Origin: Veillonella sp. DNF00869
GTDB lineage: Bacteria; Bacillota; Negativicutes; Veillonellales; Veillonellaceae
Direction: 5' to 3'
DNA: 64,000 nt
Assembly (NCBI RefSeq): GCF_001553345.1
Contig: NZ_KQ960771.1
Location: forward strand, 309,552-373,551
A program made the translations under genes and the position numbers. The stretch's first letter is position 1; every line of letters begins with the position of its first letter. Shown here in pieces: positions 56,118 through 64,000 of this stretch. The notes below the pieces were generated by a model. That model made no database searches. It was given only the letters and a program-made list of their open reading frames with translations, and was not told the DNA's origin.

Positions 56118-57131
56118 CTATTCTTGACCAGACTTGCTCTGTGTTTTATAAGCTTCAAAGCGTTCTGTTAATACTTGTGATTCTGGAATGTATGGTTTCT
56201 TGTTTACACCTAATTTACGATAGATTTTGTCCATTAATTCTTCTGTCAAAATACCATCTGGGCGAACAGCCATCAAGATCACCAACAAAGCACCATAAAT
56301 AATATCACGATAGTCTGCTAAGAAACGTAATACTTCTGGTAGCAATGTCAAAATAAAAGAGCCTAGTACAGATCCCCATACTACATTGGAACCACCAAAG
56401 ACTGGGAACAATAAAATTTGTACTACTTTGTGATAGCTAAAATCTGTAGGGTTAATAAAGTTTGTAATATGCGCATACAAACCACCGCCAACACCGGCAA
56501 TAAAAGCACCGATGACAAAGGCTAACATTTTGTAATACACTACATTGATTCCCATTAATTCTGCTGCATGGTCATCTGCTTTAATCGCTTGGAATGCACG
56601 ACCTACACGACTATTGTGGATGCGTAAGCAGAACAGAATAATCAATGCTAAAATAACTAGCAAAATGATGATGGTCAACAAGTTACCCCATGTTAATGCA
56701 TCGATATCTAACAAACCGTCCATATCAAATTCATACACATAATTTGTCAATTCTTGCGCAATAGCTGGAATCCCCGAAAGTCCTAGTGCACCATGTGTCA
56801 CTTCTAAGTTCAAGAAGATAACACGCACTACTTCACCAAAGCCTAACGTTGCAATCGCCAAGTATAAGCCTTTCAAACGTGTCGTAGGTAAACCAATCAC
56901 AATAGCTACTAAGGCCGCTACGATACCACCAATGAAGATGGCAATCGGAATCGGTAGCTCAGCTTTCAGAGTAAGCAAAGCGCCCACGTAGGCACCTACG
57001 CTCATGAAACCAGCCGCACCCAATGTCAACTGCCCTGTAGAAAGGGTGAAGAAAATGGAAATACCCATAATGGCATTGATAATGAAGAACATTACAATTT
57101 GTAGATAATATGGATTTAAAATTTCACTCAT
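56118..57131 (-). CDS. livM: Branched-chain amino acid ABC transporter permease LivM
   Basis: The permease has 337 residues and about eight or more membrane helices, with GLPTTRLKGLYLAIATLGFGE and the cytoplasmic loop RAFQAIKADDHAAELMGIN that contacts the ATPases. Its ATG overlaps the livH stop (ATGA). Confidence 0.94.
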   Translation of the reverse strand: MSEILNPYYLQIVMFFIINAIMGISIFFTLSTGQLTLGAAGFMSVGAYVGALLTLKAELPIPIAIFIGGIVAALVAIVIGLPTTRLKGLYLAIATLGFGEVVRVIFLNLEVTHGALGLSGIPAIAQELTNYVYEFDMDGLLDIDALTWGNLLTIIILLVILALIILFCLRIHNSRVGRAFQAIKADDHAAELMGINVVYYKMLAFVIGAFIAGVGGGLYAHITNFINPTDFSYHKVVQILLFPVFGGSNVVWGSVLGSFILTLLPEVLRFLADYRDIIYGALLVILMAVRPDGILTEELMDKIYRKLGVNKKPYIPESQVLTERFEAYKTQSKSGQE

Positions 57132-58009
57132 GGTCGTCCCCCCTTATCTTTGGATCCGAATAAACCTTGTGGTCTCCAGAACAATAAGAGAATGATTAAC
57201 CCAAAGGCTACAGCATCACGGTAAGAAGATGCTCCATAAGCAACAGAGAATACTTCAGATACACCTAAGATGAATCCACCTACCATGGCACCGGTAATAT
57301 TTCCAAGACCACCCAAGATTAATACAGCTAATCCTTTAAATCCGATGACAACACCCATCATAGGCTCTACGGCATCGAAAGATAAGCCAACTAATACACC
57401 AGCTGCAGAACCTAACGCAGAAGCGAGCATCACTGTTACAGAAATAACCAAAGTAGGGTTAATACCCAATAGAGATGCAGTTTCCGTACTCAAGGATACA
57501 GCACGAATGGCTTTACCGATTTTAGTTTTTTTAATGAGTACATTTAAAATCAACATTAACACAATAGATACGCCAAGACCAATGATTTGAACCATAGAGA
57601 TTTTGAACATACCAAAATCGATAAGTCCACCAATAAAATCTGGTGGGAAAGAACGTGTTTGTGGGCCCCATACAAGCAAGGCTATACTTTCAATAAAAAT
57701 AGATACGCCAATTGTGGAAATCAATGGCGCCAAATGGGATACATTTTTCTTACGAAGTGGACGAAGTGCCACAAACTCTAACAAATATCCAAGAATTGCC
57801 CCTACCAGCATAGCCACAAGGATGGCTACGAATATATTAGCTTCAAAGACTGTCACCATAAATAAACCCACGAAGGCACCTATCATAAAGATGCCTCCGT
57901 GAGCCATGTTGATGATGTTCAACACACCAAACACAAGTGTCAATCCGATCGCTAATACTGCATAGAGACTGCCTAAAGTAAGGCCATTCACTAATTGCTG
58001 TAAAAACAT
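57128..58009 (-). CDS. livH: Branched-chain amino acid ABC transporter permease LivH
   Basis: The permease has 293 residues. GLTLGSLYAVLAIGLTLVFGVLNIINMAHG at the N-terminus and the loop KAIRAVSLSTETASLLGIN are family marks. It follows livK by 10 bases. Confidence 0.95.
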   Translation of the reverse strand: MFLQQLVNGLTLGSLYAVLAIGLTLVFGVLNIINMAHGGIFMIGAFVGLFMVTVFEANIFVAILVAMLVGAILGYLLEFVALRPLRKKNVSHLAPLISTIGVSIFIESIALLVWGPQTRSFPPDFIGGLIDFGMFKISMVQIIGLGVSIVLMLILNVLIKKTKIGKAIRAVSLSTETASLLGINPTLVISVTVMLASALGSAAGVLVGLSFDAVEPMMGVVIGFKGLAVLILGGLGNITGAMVGGFILGVSEVFSVAYGASSYRDAVAFGLIILLLFWRPQGLFGSKDKGGRP

Positions 58010-58019
58010 CGTTTAACTC

Positions 58020-59168
58020 CTATTTTTGTAATGCGTCGAACTGACCGTTTTTAATTTGTAAAACTTGAACTTCCATAGATGGGTCACGTTTTTCGTTAAA
58101 TTGGAATTTACCAGTTACCCCTACGAAGTCTGTAATACCTTTTAAGGCATTACGGAATTTTTCGCGATCTGTTGTAGAGCCAGCTGCTTTTAAAGCTGCT
58201 TCGTACAAGAACACAGCATCATATGCTTGTGCTGCAAATTGATCTGGTTCATGACCATATTTTTCTACATAAGCTTTGCGGAAGTCGCGAACTTTTTGGT
58301 CATCTTTGTTAGGGAACCAAGGTGTACCAACGATAGCACCATCAGCAGCAGCGCCAGCATTTTTAATGAACGCTGGACTGTTGAAACCGTTGGAACCTAC
58401 TACTGGTTGGTTCATGCCAAGTTCACGCATTTTCTTCATAATCAATGCCCCTTCTTGGTATAAAGAAGCAACGATGATAATATCAGGCTTTGCTTGTTGA
58501 ATTTTAGTCAACTGTGCAGAGAAATCTGTATCTTTATCAGCAAATGTTTCTGTCGCTACAATTTGAACCCCTTCAGATTCCAATGCTTTTTTCGCTGTAT
58601 TGTTTACAGAAACCATTTGGTCATTGTTGTTGGAATACATAATCGCTGCTGTTTTGAAACCTAATACTTTATGAGATTGAAGAATCGCTGCGTCTACTGC
58701 CAAAGATTCTGGTACAGCATTACGGAAAATGTAATCTCCGATATCAGTGATGCCTTCTGCAGTTGTAGAAGTACCCAATGCTACGACTTTATTTTTGTTA
58801 GCAATCGGTCCTGCCGCCATCATTTCACCAGATAACATAGGTCCGATGACAGCTACGACTTTATCTTTAGCAATCACTTTGTTCATCGCATTGATGGCTT
58901 CGTTTTTGTCACCTTTTGTATCTTCCACTAACAAATTAATTTTTACGTTGTTAGCATCTGCGTTAATTTGTGCTACCGCTAACTCTGCACCATTCTTAAT
59001 AGATTCGCCATAGGCAGCTGCCGCGCCAGACGTAGTTGTCAGTAAAGCTACTTTTGCTTCATTTGCATTGTTTGTTGATGAACTATTGCCACCGCAACCA
59101 GCGATCGCTGCGGCTAAAATAGCTGTAGCACCCAATGCTAGTGCACGTTTGAACATGGATTTTTTCAT
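58020..59168 (-). CDS. livK: Branched-chain amino acid binding lipoprotein LivK
   Basis: The 382-residue type I periplasmic binding protein has a lipobox AIAG-C with Cys25, so it is membrane-anchored, unlike the free E. coli protein. AAAYGESIKNGAELAVAQIN and VVAVIGPMLSGEMMAAGPIA form the ligand lobe. It is the first gene of the operon and supplies leucine, isoleucine, valine or related substrates to LivHMGF. Confidence 0.94.
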   Translation of the reverse strand: MKKSMFKRALALGATAILAAAIAGCGGNSSSTNNANEAKVALLTTTSGAAAAYGESIKNGAELAVAQINADANNVKINLLVEDTKGDKNEAINAMNKVIAKDKVVAVIGPMLSGEMMAAGPIANKNKVVALGTSTTAEGITDIGDYIFRNAVPESLAVDAAILQSHKVLGFKTAAIMYSNNNDQMVSVNNTAKKALESEGVQIVATETFADKDTDFSAQLTKIQQAKPDIIIVASLYQEGALIMKKMRELGMNQPVVGSNGFNSPAFIKNAGAAADGAIVGTPWFPNKDDQKVRDFRKAYVEKYGHEPDQFAAQAYDAVFLYEAALKAAGSTTDREKFRNALKGITDFVGVTGKFQFNEKRDPSMEVQVLQIKNGQFDALQK

Positions 59169-59500
59169 GTTACACCCTTCCTTTTTTTAACTCTTCTTTT
59201 GGATTTTCTAACAGTGAAAGTCATCTTTCCCTTTTTTACTTTATCTGCTTAAAGAACAAGTGATAACTCTATAGAAAATCTATGCTTTCCTATTATGAAT
59301 GTAACGTGAGTAGTTTGTCAAATATAAATATAAGAATTTAGTTATGAGTTTATTTAGTAAACCCATAGCATATATTTTCCTTATTTTTGTATTTACACAG
59401 TAGACAAATATCTTTTTTGAATAGCAAATATAGGAATAGATAGGTTCTGATAGCAATTATATTCTTTTAGAAATATGATCCAATCTACTACTTAGGCATA
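59169..59500. other. livK leader region
   Basis: A leader of about 115 bases follows the promoter and includes a small GAAAG/CTTTC hairpin. No known riboswitch or T-box was recognised. 59325-59500 is AT-rich without visible features. Confidence 0.55.
59292..59321 (-). promoter_or_regulatory. livK promoter
   Basis: TTGACA (59321-59316), 18 bases, CATAAT (59297-59292) on the minus strand, about 125 bases before livK. Confidence 0.7.
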
Positions 59501-59543
59501 TTAAAACTGGCGACGAAAGTTAGCATTTTCATCGCCAGTTTAA
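59501..59543 (-). terminator. ahcY terminator
   Basis: AAACTGGCGATGAAAA ... TTTCGTCGCCAGTTT and TTAAT on the minus strand, about 50 bases after ahcY. Confidence 0.8.
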
Positions 59544-59590
59544 CACAGTTGAACTTTTATTTACTTAGTATCAATAAATTTTCACCACTA

Positions 59591-60835
59591 TTAATTCACA
59601 GTATACAAATAATCGTATTGTTCCTGTGACAATGTATCTAAGTCATAGCCCATGGATTGTAATTTCAATTTCGCAATTTCTGCGTCTACTTCATATGGTA
59701 ATACATGTACATCATCTGCCATGTCTGCCCCATGATGTAAGATGTACTCCGCCGCTAATGCCTGCATAGCAAAGGACAAGTCCATAATTTCTGCCGGGTG
59801 TCCATCCCCTGCTGCTAAATTCACAAGACGACCTTCTGCTAGTACATACAATTGACGACCATCTTGCATATGGTAGGCTTCGATATTTTGACGCACTCGT
59901 TCATGAGATACAGCCATCGCTTCTAAATCTTTTACATTTACTTCACAATCGAAATGGCCTGCATTACAAAGGACAGCTCGGTCTTTCATCACAGCATAGT
60001 GCTCTTCTGTAATAACGTCTTTACAACCTGTAACCGTACAGAAAATATCGCCAATTTTAGCAGCTTCCACCATTGGTAATACTTTGAAACCATCAAATAC
60101 AGCCTCGATTGCTTTAATTGGATCTACTTCCGTTACATACACGTGAGCACCTAGACCTTTGGCACGAAGTGCCACGCCTTTACCGCACCAACCGTAACCA
60201 GCAACCACCACGTTTTTGCCTGTTACTGTTAAGTTCGTGGTACGCATGATGCCGTCCCACACAGATTGTCCTGTACCATAGCGATTGTCGAATAAGTATT
60301 TACAGTTAGAATCGTTCACAGCGATCATTGGGAATGTCAACTGTTCCGCTTCAGCCAAGGCTTTCAAACGGTGTACACCTGTTGTGGTTTCTTCACTACC
60401 GCCCAACAAACGTTCTTTTGCATCAGTTCGTGTTGTATGTAACAAGCTTACTAAATCTCCACCGTCATCGATGATGATATGAGGTTTATGATCCAGTGCT
60501 TTGTTCAAGAACATCGTATATTCTTCATCTGTACAATTGTACCAAGCATATACAGTTAAACCCATATCTACCAGTCCTGCTGCCACATCATCTTGGGTAG
60601 ACAATGGGTTGGAACCTGTGACAATCACATCGGCGCCACCACGTTTTAAAACAGTAGATAAGTACGCAGTTTTCGCCTCTAAATGAACGGACACAACGAT
60701 GGTTTGACCTTTGAAAGTTTGCTCTTTTTCAAAACGGTCACCTAATGTGTTCAAAGTAGGCATGAAATTAGCTACCCAGTCGATTTTTTTACGACCTTCA
60801 GCGGCTAAGGAAATATCTCGAATTAAAGATTGCAT
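59591..60835 (-). CDS. ahcY: S-adenosylhomocysteine hydrolase
   Basis: The NAD-dependent enzyme of 414 residues splits SAH to homocysteine and adenosine. GYGWCGKGVALRAKGLGAHVYVTEVD is the NAD fold, with CKYLFDNRYGTGQSVWDGI and DDGGDLVSLLH before it. The length is that of the short bacterial/archaeal form without the 40-residue insert. It follows mtnP by 32 bases, so both handle products of S-adenosylmethionine use. Confidence 0.95.
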   Translation of the reverse strand: MQSLIRDISLAAEGRKKIDWVANFMPTLNTLGDRFEKEQTFKGQTIVVSVHLEAKTAYLSTVLKRGGADVIVTGSNPLSTQDDVAAGLVDMGLTVYAWYNCTDEEYTMFLNKALDHKPHIIIDDGGDLVSLLHTTRTDAKERLLGGSEETTTGVHRLKALAEAEQLTFPMIAVNDSNCKYLFDNRYGTGQSVWDGIMRTTNLTVTGKNVVVAGYGWCGKGVALRAKGLGAHVYVTEVDPIKAIEAVFDGFKVLPMVEAAKIGDIFCTVTGCKDVITEEHYAVMKDRAVLCNAGHFDCEVNVKDLEAMAVSHERVRQNIEAYHMQDGRQLYVLAEGRLVNLAAGDGHPAEIMDLSFAMQALAAEYILHHGADMADDVHVLPYEVDAEIAKLKLQSMGYDLDTLSQEQYDYLYTVN

Positions 60836-60867
60836 TGGCGTTCTCCTTTTAGATTCTTCACCATAGA

Positions 60868-61662
60868 TTATAATTGAAAGCCACCATATTCAGACATACG
60901 ATGATGGGCTGGATAGTCTGCATTCACATCGATGCCTTTGATAACTTCTTTAACAAGGGATTGCAATTGTTCTGCCATTTGTTGCATCATGTCTACCACT
61001 TCGCCATGGGTCAAAGCAGATTCAGAAATACCTGCGGCGTAGTTTGTGACCATGGAAATTGTCATATATGCCATTTCCGCTTCATTCGCTAAGGTCACTT
61101 CCGGTACATTTGTCATACCCACTGTTTGACCCCCTAACATAGCATACATGCGGATTTCAGCAGGAGATTCAAAGCGAGGACCCTCTGTACATACGTAAGT
61201 TCCACCATTGTGAACCGTTAAGCCTAAGGATTTAGCTGCGCTTTCTACAATACCTCGCAACTCAGGGCTATATGGTTCTGTCACATCCACATGCGCCACC
61301 GGACGATCGCCTCCTTCATAGAAGGTATTCACACGGTTTTTAGTGAAGTCTAGGAATTGGTCCGTCAACACAAAATGACCCGGTCCAAAGTTCTCATCCA
61401 AAGAACCTACTGCTGTAGTAGATACGATGAATTTAACACCTAATTTCTTAAGGCCCCAAATATTGGCACGATAATTAATCTTGTGCGGTGGAATCGAATG
61501 ATCTCGACCATGACGAGCTAAGAAATACACCGTCTTACCTTCATACGTACCGCATACATAGTGAATCTCACCATAGGGCGTCATAAGCGAAGATTCCGTC
61601 ATAGTTTCAAACATATTTGGGTCGTACACACCGGTACCACCAATAATAGCAATGGATGACAT
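60868..61662 (-). CDS. mtnP: S-methyl-5'-thioadenosine phosphorylase
   Basis: The phosphorylase has 264 residues and cleaves methylthioadenosine to adenine and methylthioribose-1-phosphate. IGGTGVYDPNMFE, STTAVGSLDENFGPG and MTNVPEVTLANEAEMAY match the MTAP branch of the PNP family. Some relatives prefer inosine or adenosine, which sequence alone does not exclude. The start has AAGGAGG. Confidence 0.9.
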   Translation of the reverse strand: MSSIAIIGGTGVYDPNMFETMTESSLMTPYGEIHYVCGTYEGKTVYFLARHGRDHSIPPHKINYRANIWGLKKLGVKFIVSTTAVGSLDENFGPGHFVLTDQFLDFTKNRVNTFYEGGDRPVAHVDVTEPYSPELRGIVESAAKSLGLTVHNGGTYVCTEGPRFESPAEIRMYAMLGGQTVGMTNVPEVTLANEAEMAYMTISMVTNYAAGISESALTHGEVVDMMQQMAEQLQSLVKEVIKGIDVNADYPAHHRMSEYGGFQL

Positions 61663-61707
61663 ATCGTTCCTCCTTGTGAAAGATAGAAAAATATCTGTTA
61701 TGAATTT

Positions 61708-61716
61708 ATTATAGCA
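61708..61716 (-). promoter_or_regulatory. mtnP-ahcY extended -10
   Basis: TGC-TATAAT on the minus strand, 46 bases before mtnP, mirrored by the same nine bases for nadE; no good -35. Confidence 0.6.
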
Positions 61717-61807
61717 TGGAAAGGACAGTTTTGTGGAAATAGACTATCATTATTAGCAGTTATAAATTTTTCACCATTTTCTTCCCCACTACAAATCATC
61801 CATAAAA

Positions 61808-61816
61808 TGCTATAAT
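61808..61816 (+). promoter_or_regulatory. nadE extended -10
   Basis: TGC-TATAAT on the plus strand, 50 bases before nadE; the -35 is weak. Confidence 0.6.
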
Positions 61817-61865
61817 ATACACAACAACTATCAACACGTTAATCTATACAATAAAGGAGTTCTCC

Positions 61866-64000
61866 ATGATTCGTATTGCTTTTGGACAAATTCAGGTACA
61901 CCCTGGTGATCCTGCTACAAACTTTCAATCTATGATGCAAGCTATCAACTATGCCAAGGCTGTGAGCACGGACATCCTTATCTTTCCAGAATTGTGTCTC
62001 AGCGGGTACATGGTAGGCGACTTGTGGGACCAAGTGCCTTTTATAAACGATTGTCTCCACTATGGTGACGAAATTGTGAAAGCCACCACTAACACCAATC
62101 TTACGATCATCTTTGGTAATGTAGGTATAGATGAAAGTCTCCGTAATCTAGACGGCAGTCTTCGCAAATATAATGCTTTATATGTAGCATCCAAAGGTAA
62201 ATTAGTATCGAATCCATCCCAGCCATATCCCTTTACTATTAAAACATTGTTGCCTTGTTATCGGTACTTCAATGAGCCTCGGTATTTCACTAGCGCCAAT
62301 GTAGTGGCGGAAGAGCGCAATTTATCATTGTCGGATATCAATCAGCCTCTCACAATTTCCACTCGTCACGGAGCTTTTACTATTGCTCCTATTATCTGTG
62401 AAGATAGCTGGGATACGCACTATCCAGATTGTCCGACCAATCTAATGGTGGAATCTGCAAAAGCGAAAGGTCAGCACATTGATCTGATTGTGAATTCTTC
62501 CTCTTCGCCTTACACAATTCATAAGCAAGAACAGCGCCACGCCCTATTTAGTGCACAAGCCAAACAATACAATACTCCTATTGCCTATACAAACCACGTG
62601 GGGATTCAAAATAACGGCAAAAATATCTGCATCTATGACGGTTGCTCCACACTATATGACGTGAACGGTTCTGTTGTGGAAGAAGTACCAGCTTTTGAAA
62701 ATACAGTACGCCCTACATTATTAAAAGATACCTTGTGGCAACCACTTTCAAATGTTAACTCTGAACAACGGGATACTTCTGAAGATAGTACAGCACTTCA
62801 ACTGTCCCTAGAACATAATAGATGTGATAAAAATGATACATATCATACACAGGATTTAAATCATATACAGGATGCAATTCCTACCCTATTCAAAGCCCTT
62901 CAATACGGTATTCGTCAATTTTTATCACAAACTGGGATTAAAAAAATTGTCATTGGTGCATCTGGTGGTATCGACTCTGCCCTTAATGCTGCTTTGTACA
63001 GCACAGTATTACCGCCAGAGAATTTATACTTAGTCAATATGCCAAGTCGTTACAACTCTGACATGACGAAAGATTTGGCCTACCAATTAGCACAGAACAT
63101 CGGTTGCCATTATGGTGTATTCCCTATTGAGGAAGGTGTGAACGCTACTATCGCACAACTAGAAGGTCAGACTTTCACAAAATTTCCTCTAAAGACCTCT
63201 AGTCATGTACATAAGTATACACCAGCAGATGATTCTACTATCTCCAATTCTACTACAGATACTATATGTGAATCGCAGCAAACTACTACAAACCATACTG
63301 AGCAAACTCATGTTGATACCGACTTAGATACTAGCACATTCTTACAGCTATCCACCCTTGCCAAAGAAAACATCCAAGCCCGTGATCGTTCGTCTCGTAT
63401 TTTAGCCGGTATAGCATCCGCTGTGAATGGGGCTTTCACATGCAATGGCAATAAAACGGAGTTCACTGTCGGTTATGCTACGATGTACGGTGATTTAGCT
63501 GGCTTCCTTGCCGTAACAGGGGATGTGTGGAAAACGGATGTGTATGCACTGGCTCGTTATATGAATGAATACATTTTTAAACGGGAGGTCATTCCTCAAG
63601 GATCCATCGATGTGGTCCCTAGTGCAGAGCTTTCCGATGCACAGGATGTAACGCAAGGACTAGGTGATCCCTTACAGTATGAATATCACGACTGCTTATT
63701 CCGTGCCTTCATAGAGGGTACACCTCATACACTGCCTCATCAGCGTTTGACGCCTGAGGATATCTTGTGTGCCTATGAAAAAGGCACATTGGAGCACCTA
63801 TTAGGATTGCCACACCCTGTTTCTCACTATTTCACATCTACAGATCAGTTTATCAACGACCTGGAACGCTGGTGGAAATCTTTCAACGGATTAGCTGTGG
63901 CAAAACGCATCCAATCTCCGCCACTGTTCCTTGTCAGTGAACGTGCCTTTGGTAGTGACCTAAGTGAAAGTCAATTAAAACCGTATTTCTCACGTACTTA
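61866..64000 (+). CDS. nadE: Glutamine-dependent NAD+ synthetase (runs to the window end)
   Basis: The 711 visible codons join an N-terminal nitrilase-type glutaminase (Glu in FPELCLSGY, catalytic Cys in APIICEDSW) to a C-terminal synthetase with the PP-loop GASGGIDSALNAAL. It amidates nicotinic acid adenine dinucleotide with glutamine-derived ammonia. A Ser/Thr-rich stretch of about 45 residues (codons 445-490) interrupts the synthetase before the conserved NIQAR. A second variable linker joins the domains. The start ATG has AAAGGAG. The final two bases are TA, so the stop may be the very next base. Confidence 0.93.
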   Translation, partial: MIRIAFGQIQVHPGDPATNFQSMMQAINYAKAVSTDILIFPELCLSGYMVGDLWDQVPFINDCLHYGDEIVKATTNTNLTIIFGNVGIDESLRNLDGSLRKYNALYVASKGKLVSNPSQPYPFTIKTLLPCYRYFNEPRYFTSANVVAEERNLSLSDINQPLTISTRHGAFTIAPIICEDSWDTHYPDCPTNLMVESAKAKGQHIDLIVNSSSSPYTIHKQEQRHALFSAQAKQYNTPIAYTNHVGIQNNGKNICIYDGCSTLYDVNGSVVEEVPAFENTVRPTLLKDTLWQPLSNVNSEQRDTSEDSTALQLSLEHNRCDKNDTYHTQDLNHIQDAIPTLFKALQYGIRQFLSQTGIKKIVIGASGGIDSALNAALYSTVLPPENLYLVNMPSRYNSDMTKDLAYQLAQNIGCHYGVFPIEEGVNATIAQLEGQTFTKFPLKTSSHVHKYTPADDSTISNSTTDTICESQQTTTNHTEQTHVDTDLDTSTFLQLSTLAKENIQARDRSSRILAGIASAVNGAFTCNGNKTEFTVGYATMYGDLAGFLAVTGDVWKTDVYALARYMNEYIFKREVIPQGSIDVVPSAELSDAQDVTQGLGDPLQYEYHDCLFRAFIEGTPHTLPHQRLTPEDILCAYEKGTLEHLLGLPHPVSHYFTSTDQFINDLERWWKSFNGLAVAKRIQSPPLFLVSERAFGSDLSESQLKPYFSRT

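Overview
The window looks like chromosome of a Veillonella-type organism (Negativicutes: Firmicutes with an outer membrane). Moderately AT-rich sequence, strong AGGAGG-type ribosome sites and Firmicutes-like gene sets (CcpN, MutS2, PcrA-LigA, a DUF881/DUF1290 pair beside ftsZ) sit next to diderm features (an RND efflux pump, a small beta-barrel protein, a DNPR-type meso-diaminopimelate MurE). The assignment is by family resemblance only. All but three conventional genes (fabK-like, gamma-carbonic anhydrase, nadE) are on the minus strand.

Layout. 0.2-5.2 kb: TetR-adaptor-RND efflux operon whose tetR carries an in-frame stop. 5.4-10.3 kb: dgt, a PEP-synthase regulatory protein, ccpN-like regulator and ppsA, a gluconeogenic module. 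10.3-11.0 kb: a gene-poor stretch with repeat elements and a candidate type I toxin-antitoxin locus. 11.0-27.5 kb: tyrS, pbp1A, mutS2, a U32 protein, pheT, pheS, a hotdog thioesterase, ligA, pcrA. 27.5-31.6 kb: CBS-type pyrophosphatase, rpmF and yceD, a short rubredoxin, TPM and LemA proteins. 31.9-33.6 kb: fabK-like and gamma-CA genes on the plus strand. 33.8-38.2 kb: nrdG-nrdD with candidate NrdR boxes, then bioY with a MaoC-like partner. 38.5-52.7 kb: a beta-barrel gene and the division/cell-wall cluster, in transcription order mraZ, rsmH, ftsL, murE, murF, mraY, murD, murG, murC, ddl, ftsQ, DUF881, DUF1290, ftsZ. 53.1-59.2 kb: an aminotransferase and livKHMGF. 59.6-64.0 kb: mtnP-ahcY and divergent nadE, cut by the window end.

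How the genes work together. PpsA makes PEP from pyruvate, and two likely regulators follow it, as expected for a lactate/pyruvate-using organism that must build sugars. The cell-wall cluster supplies peptidoglycan precursors and division proteins but has no ftsI, ftsW or ftsA in it. MtnP and AhcY clear methylthioadenosine and S-adenosylhomocysteine. NrdDG makes dNTPs anaerobically and Dgt hydrolyses them.

Most noteworthy is 10.43-10.99 kb. A 25-residue cationic hydrophobic peptide gene (10741-10664, minus) has a very strong ribosome site that can be masked by its own leader. Its 3' region faces a convergent plus-strand transcription unit (promoter 10507-10536, hairpins to about 10660). This resembles a type I toxin-antitoxin pair. 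It lies between copies of a structured repeat, also present at 1-178, whose long inner stems differ in sequence between copies yet stay paired. All functional statements here are inferred from sequence alone.
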